The notes beneath the pieces were generated by a model. It had not been told where the DNA came from, searched no databases, and saw only the letters and a list, made by a program, of their open reading frames with translations. Below, in pieces: positions 60,560-64,000 of a stretch of DNA of 64,000 nucleotides (the stretch's first letter is position 1; each line of letters begins with the position of its first letter). Source of the stretch: Anaerolineae bacterium (GTDB taxonomy: Bacteria; Chloroflexota; Anaerolineae; Aggregatilineales; Phototrophicaceae); NCBI GenBank assembly GCA_022820665.1, contig JAJEFB010000036.1, positions 62,001 through 126,000 on the forward strand. Direction: 5' to 3'. A program made the translations under genes and the position numbers.

Positions 60560-62350
60560 ATGGAAAAGGGCAATAGCAAGCGCTACATGCCCGAGGAGAA
60601 AGCTTTCTTCCAAAGCCTGGAAGCGCGGCGGCGCCGTGGGCGCTTGGGGCTGCTGTTCAATTACTTCTCGATGACCGTAGCGGCGCTGGCATTGGTCGCG
60701 CTGTTTTTCAATGTCGCCAACGAAGCTTTTGGCACGATCGGACTTGTCAATACCATTGATCCGGAGACATTGACCGATGGTCGTCCCTTGGACGCGCTGA
60801 ATAATGACGAGTTGGCGCTGATCCTGGCCGAGAACGTCCGCGGGCGCCTGCGCGTATTGATCCGCAATACCATCAGCAAAGTCGATATCCATGACTTCAC
60901 CAGTGCCAGCGTCGCCGAGATCGTCGGCAACGCAAACGTGGACCCGTCGATTGCCGGTGAGTTGTTGAAGAGCATCAGCCCACAGCAGCAGGCGGATCTG
61001 CTGGCCAAATATTCTGATCACGAGACGCTGCGCGACCTAGTTTTGGAAGAAGTGGTGGAGCAACAGGTTATCGCAAGTTTCCCCTTGGTAGATGCGATCT
61101 TCAACTTCGACTCGGTGAAAGCCGAGATAGAAGGACCAATCCTGGCAGACTACAAGAAGCGCGAAAGACGCGACGAAGCCAAGGTCGAAGTCATCCGCTT
61201 TCACAGTTGGCTGCATGGCAAGTTCCTGGCCACGCCGATGTCGAGTATACCGGCGCTGGCGGGGGTGCGCTCGGCTTTGATCGGCTCGATAGGCTTGATG
61301 GCGGTGGTGGTGGTGGTAGCCTTGCCCATCGGCGTAGGAGCGGCTATTTATCTCGAGGAATATGCCCATCACGGCTTCATCAACCGCTTGATCGAGACCA
61401 ATGTACGCAATCTGGCGGGTGTCCCGTCGATCATCTATGGCATGCTGGGCTTGGCCATCTTTGTTCGAGCGTTAGCGCCCTTTACGAGTGGATTGATCTT
61501 CCATTACAACTTCGACGCGCCGACGGTCGGCGCGGTGATTGAGCGGATCGCCCCCGCTTTTGAGGGCGCGATAACCTACGACGGCGCCGAAATTCGCAGC
61601 GATCCTGAAATCGTCGATCTTGCGACAGTCGAACGTATAGTCGATACATTCATGTTCTTTGGCACGCCAAGCTTGACAATGACAGGCAATACCGACCTGC
61701 ATGAGATCTCGCATTCTTTGGCGGAGGCGCTGAAGATCGCCGTGGATAACGTGTCCGTACGAGCGGATGAAGAATACGATATTGAGGTACGGGGCGATTA
61801 TTATCGCTTTGATGTCGCCGCCGACGCCGCCATCAGCGATGATACCTTCGACAAGTTGATGGCGAGCCTGGTGCGCATCAACAGCTTCGCGCCGAATGGC
61901 CGCACGCTGGTTAGCGCCGGATTGACACTGGTCCTGCTAATCTTGCCCATCATCATCATCAACGCGCAAGAGGCGATTCGCGCTGTGCCCTATACGATTC
62001 GCGAAGCCTCTTATGGCTTGGGCGCGACCCGCTGGCAAACGATTTGGAATCAAGTGTTGCCGGCGGCTCTGCCCGGCATCATGACCGGTACGATCCTGTC
62101 TGTCTCGCGCGCTGTAGGGGAAACAGCGCCCTTGATTGTCGTTGGCGCGGCGACCTTCCTGGTTACCGACCCAAGCAGTCCCTTCTCGCAATTCACGGCG
62201 ATGCCGATCCAGATTTATCAGTGGACAGCGCGTCCACAGGGACAATTCGCCGATATTGCCGCCGCCGCCATCATCGTGCTGCTGGCATTGATGCTGACGC
62301 TCAATGCCGCGGCTATCGTCCTGCGCAACCGCTATTCGATAAGGTTCTAA
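60560..62350 (+). CDS. pstA: PstA permease with large extra loops
   Basis: A 596-residue PstA, about twice the usual length. TM1 is near residues 32-52. A loop of about 170 residues follows (helical, FNFDSVKAEIEGPILADYKK). The core has VVVVVALPIGVGAAIYLEEY and VRNLAGVPSIIYGMLGLAIF. A second insertion of about 135 residues comes before TM5 (PSLTMTGNTDLHEISHSLAE, then a beta-rich EEYDIEVRGDYYRFDVAAD). The EAA loop [15 protein letters not shown] and SVSRAVGETAPLIVVGAATF complete it. Start ATG directly follows the pstC stop, with GGGAGG upstream. Confidence 0.85.
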   Translation: MEKGNSKRYMPEEKAFFQSLEARRRRGRLGLLFNYFSMTVAALALVALFFNVANEAFGTIGLVNTIDPETLTDGRPLDALNNDELALILAENVRGRLRVLIRNTISKVDIHDFTSASVAEIVGNANVDPSIAGELLKSISPQQQADLLAKYSDHETLRDLVLEEVVEQQVIASFPLVDAIFNFDSVKAEIEGPILADYKKRERRDEAKVEVIRFHSWLHGKFLATPMSSIPALAGVRSALIGSIGLMAVVVVVALPIGVGAAIYLEEYAHHGFINRLIETNVRNLAGVPSIIYGMLGLAIFVRALAPFTSGLIFHYNFDAPTVGAVIERIAPAFEGAITYDGAEIRSDPEIVDLATVERIVDTFMFFGTPSLTMTGNTDLHEISHSLAEALKIAVDNVSVRADEEYDIEVRGDYYRFDVAADAAISDDTFDKLMASLVRINSFAPNGRTLVSAGLTLVLLILPIIIINAQEAIRAVPYTIREASYGLGATRWQTIWNQVLPAALPGIMTGTILSVSRAVGETAPLIVVGAATFLVTDPSSPFSQFTAMPIQIYQWTARPQGQFADIAAAAIIVLLALMLTLNAAAIVLRNRYSIRF

Positions 62351-62353
62351 GTC

Positions 62354-63181
62354 ATGGCTGTGCAAACAAACGAGCGCGTTCAGACCGATACCGACCTGGT
62401 GATAGAGTTGCGGAATTGCAGCTTTTACTATGGCAGCTTCCGCGCGGTTGCCGATGTGAGCCTGCCGATCTATCGGAACAAGATCACCGCGCTGATTGGA
62501 CCTTCCGGCTGTGGCAAGAGCACGGTCCTGCGCGGCATCAACCGTATGCTGGACCTAGTGGACGGAGCCCGTGTCGAGGGCGAAATCATATATCGCGGCA
62601 AGAATCTTTATGACCACGAGGTTGACCCGGTAGAGGTTCGGCGGCGCATCGGCATGGTCTTTCAGAAACCCAATCCCTTTCCCAAGAGCATTTACGACAA
62701 TGTCGCCTACGGACCCCGCTTGCTAGGCGTCAAGAAGAAGGGCATCCTGGACGAAATCGTCGAGCGCAGCCTGCGCGGCGCCTCGCTCTGGGACGAAGTC
62801 AGCGGTGATCTGAACAAGTCGGGCTTGGCGCTTTCCGGCGGGCAGCAACAGCGCCTGTGCATCGCGCGCGCCATCGCAGTTGAGCCGGATGTGATCCTGA
62901 TGGACGAGCCCTGCTCCGCGCTCGATCCTATAGCCACTCAGCGCATTGAAGAGCTGATGTGGGAATTGCAACGGGAATATACCATCGTCATCGTCACGCA
63001 CAATATGCAGCAGGCGCAGCGCGCCTCCGATTTCACTGCCTTCTACAATATCCGCAAGACAGTGGAAAACGGACACGAAGTCCGTTGGGGCGAGTTGGTC
63101 GAGTACGACGATACGGGCAAAGTCTTCAACAGCCCGACACAGCAAGAAACGGCTGATTACATCGCCGGGCGCTTTGGGTAG
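62354..63181 (+). CDS. pstB: Phosphate import ATP-binding protein PstB
   Basis: A 275-residue ATPase for the PstSCAB importer. Walker [22 protein letters not shown]-loop [20 protein letters not shown], signature [16 protein letters not shown], Walker [17 protein letters not shown] and the switch His in [16 protein letters not shown] are all intact. It lies three bases behind pstA. No phoU gene follows. Confidence 0.95.
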   Translation: MAVQTNERVQTDTDLVIELRNCSFYYGSFRAVADVSLPIYRNKITALIGPSGCGKSTVLRGINRMLDLVDGARVEGEIIYRGKNLYDHEVDPVEVRRRIGMVFQKPNPFPKSIYDNVAYGPRLLGVKKKGILDEIVERSLRGASLWDEVSGDLNKSGLALSGGQQQRLCIARAIAVEPDVILMDEPCSALDPIATQRIEELMWELQREYTIVIVTHNMQQAQRASDFTAFYNIRKTVENGHEVRWGELVEYDDTGKVFNSPTQQETADYIAGRFG

Positions 63182-63210
63182 AGCTTAGGAATCATTTATC
63201 GAATGAAAAC

Positions 63211-63369
63211 GGGCGACTCACAGAGTCTGTTGAAAAACACCCCCCATCCCCGGCCCCTTCCCCCACAAGGAGGGAAGGGGAGCCTAAGTAACCCGTAATG
63301 ATTCTCTTTACGGGGGAGGGGTTGGGGTGGGGGTAAATGAGAATTTCAACAGAGTCCACAGAGTCGCCC
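63211..63369. repeat. Palindromic intergenic element with G-rich arms
   Basis: Outer ends GGGCGACTC (63211) and GAGTCGCCC (63361) are inverted copies. Inside, GTCTGTTGAAA pairs with TTTCAACAGAG, and a C-rich block pairs with the G-rich tract at 63312-63333 (runs of 5, 4, 4 and 5 G). It resembles non-autonomous palindromic repeats common between genes. The G runs could form a quadruplex. It also ends the pst operon. Confidence 0.65.
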
Positions 63370-63409
63370 CTACATCTCGATTTAGTGGGCATTGCGCAAA
63401 TGGCCAGAG

Positions 63410-64000
63410 CTATTCGCTCGCAGCGTCCAACGCCGCTTGCTGCTCGGCGATCATTTCCTCTGTGCATTTGAGTGAGGCGAGGAAAGCCATGTCGCCTTCG
63501 AGGCGCTGTTCCAGGGGCAGTACCTTGCCTCGCCGGGCAACGGCTTGCAGCACCTGCGGCGATGCCTGCGCTATCGTACCGCCGCTCACCACAGTCGCCG
63601 CCCGCTTCATCAAATCTTCGGAAATCTCGACATCTTGCTCGTTTGCCGAATCCAGGTTGATCCCCAACAAATTGCTGCTGTCAACGTGAATCTTGGTGGA
63701 AGCGATATCAATGTCGCCGTTCAAGTGCCCAACCAGGATGACGCCGAGGTTGTCCCCGCGAGCGTCGTAGGATGCGAAGCCGGCGCCGACGGTTACGCCG
63801 GAAAAGATGGTGCCCATGCTGGGATGGAATACCGGGACGCTATTCTCATTGGCGACCCAGACAATGATGGGCAGCCCGGCCGCCGTCAAATAGTCACCCG
63901 AAACGAATAAAGCCCTGGCGCCGCGCTCAACCAAGCCTTCCGCCGCCGCAGTCAGGTCGGACAGTGAAGCGATGCCTGCTTCGATGACTTCAACACCTAT
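63410..64000 (-). CDS. ABC-type substrate-binding protein, C-terminal part (leaves window)
   Basis: Open from base 64000 to the stop at 63410 (196 residues), so the N-terminus is outside. LPIIVWVANENSVPVFHP, GVTVGAGFASYDARGDNLGV and IHVDSSNLLGINLDSANEQD, then ISEDLMKRAATVV, match the C-terminal half of the ABC_sub_bind (PF04392-like, TrpX-type) binding proteins. Usually these are exported and feed an ABC importer for amino acids or similar solutes. The C-terminal 40 residues are extra and helical. Confidence 0.75.
   Translation of the reverse strand: MGVEVIEAGIASLSDLTAAAEGLVERGARALFVSGDYLTAAGLPIIVWVANENSVPVFHPSMGTIFSGVTVGAGFASYDARGDNLGVILVGHLNGDIDIASTKIHVDSSNLLGINLDSANEQDVEISEDLMKRAATVVSGGTIAQASPQVLQAVARRGKVLPLEQRLEGDMAFLASLKCTEEMIAEQQAALDAASE

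Overview
This window looks like a bacterial chromosome segment of moderate GC content, probably from a member of the Chloroflexota. That placement is an inference from the gene mix: a RecA with a short basic N-terminus, two F420/DUF385-type proteins, Roadblock, pentapeptide and MNT/HepT genes, a GH4 glycosidase and many small palindromic repeats. No rRNA or tRNA gene was found, so the taxonomy is not firm.

Bases 1-654 hold the N-terminal part of a membrane sensor-like protein that leaves the window on the left. From about 1.2 to 25.9 kb every gene is on the minus strand and forms one phage-tail-derived island. Reading in the direction of transcription (high to low coordinates), the island is built of repeated modules: promoter, hairpin leader, fibre genes, a small DYRDYQKRKL protein, a tail protein with FN3 domains, a tail-tube-like protein, hairpin leader, toxin, immunity gene, hub-like tail protein, hairpin leader, next toxin, immunity. 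Two large copies can be aligned (25.6-17.2 kb and 16.4-8.1 kb). Then comes a metalloprotease-toxin module with two WD40 genes, and finally a lysis cassette (coiled-coil protein, holin-like protein, M23 endolysin). The toxins are two AHH-nuclease polymorphic toxins, each overlapping its immunity gene by ATGA, and one zinc-metalloprotease protein followed by a secreted beta-propeller. Both toxin types also show an orphan C-terminal tip fused in order to an extra immunity-like gene, the usual scar of polymorphic-toxin recombination. No capsid, portal, terminase, sheath or integrase gene is visible.

The most striking unexplained feature is a 64-69 bp element present eight times (a to h), always at a module boundary and upstream of a start codon. 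The arms of its hairpin differ from copy to copy but stay complementary, while its loop and the flanking TTTGTGAA are constant. Three copies of a promoter plus long leader also precede fibre genes.

From 26.2 to 50.6 kb the window returns to ordinary chromosomal genes: a sugar-catabolism group (GH4 glycosidase, sulfatase, TIM-barrel protein, enolase-superfamily dehydratase), a tandem MNT-MNT-HepT toxin-antitoxin locus, a CoxE-like VWA protein and a separate MoxR ATPase, tsaE/tsaB, an ALDH7-type dehydrogenase, surE, coaBC and a HEPN-pentapeptide-repeat fusion. From 50.6 kb there is recA with SOS-like boxes, a dipeptide-type ABC transporter, and a pst phosphate operon. In that operon PstC carries a circularly permuted PstS domain in its first external loop. 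The window ends inside an ABC-type substrate-binding protein gene.
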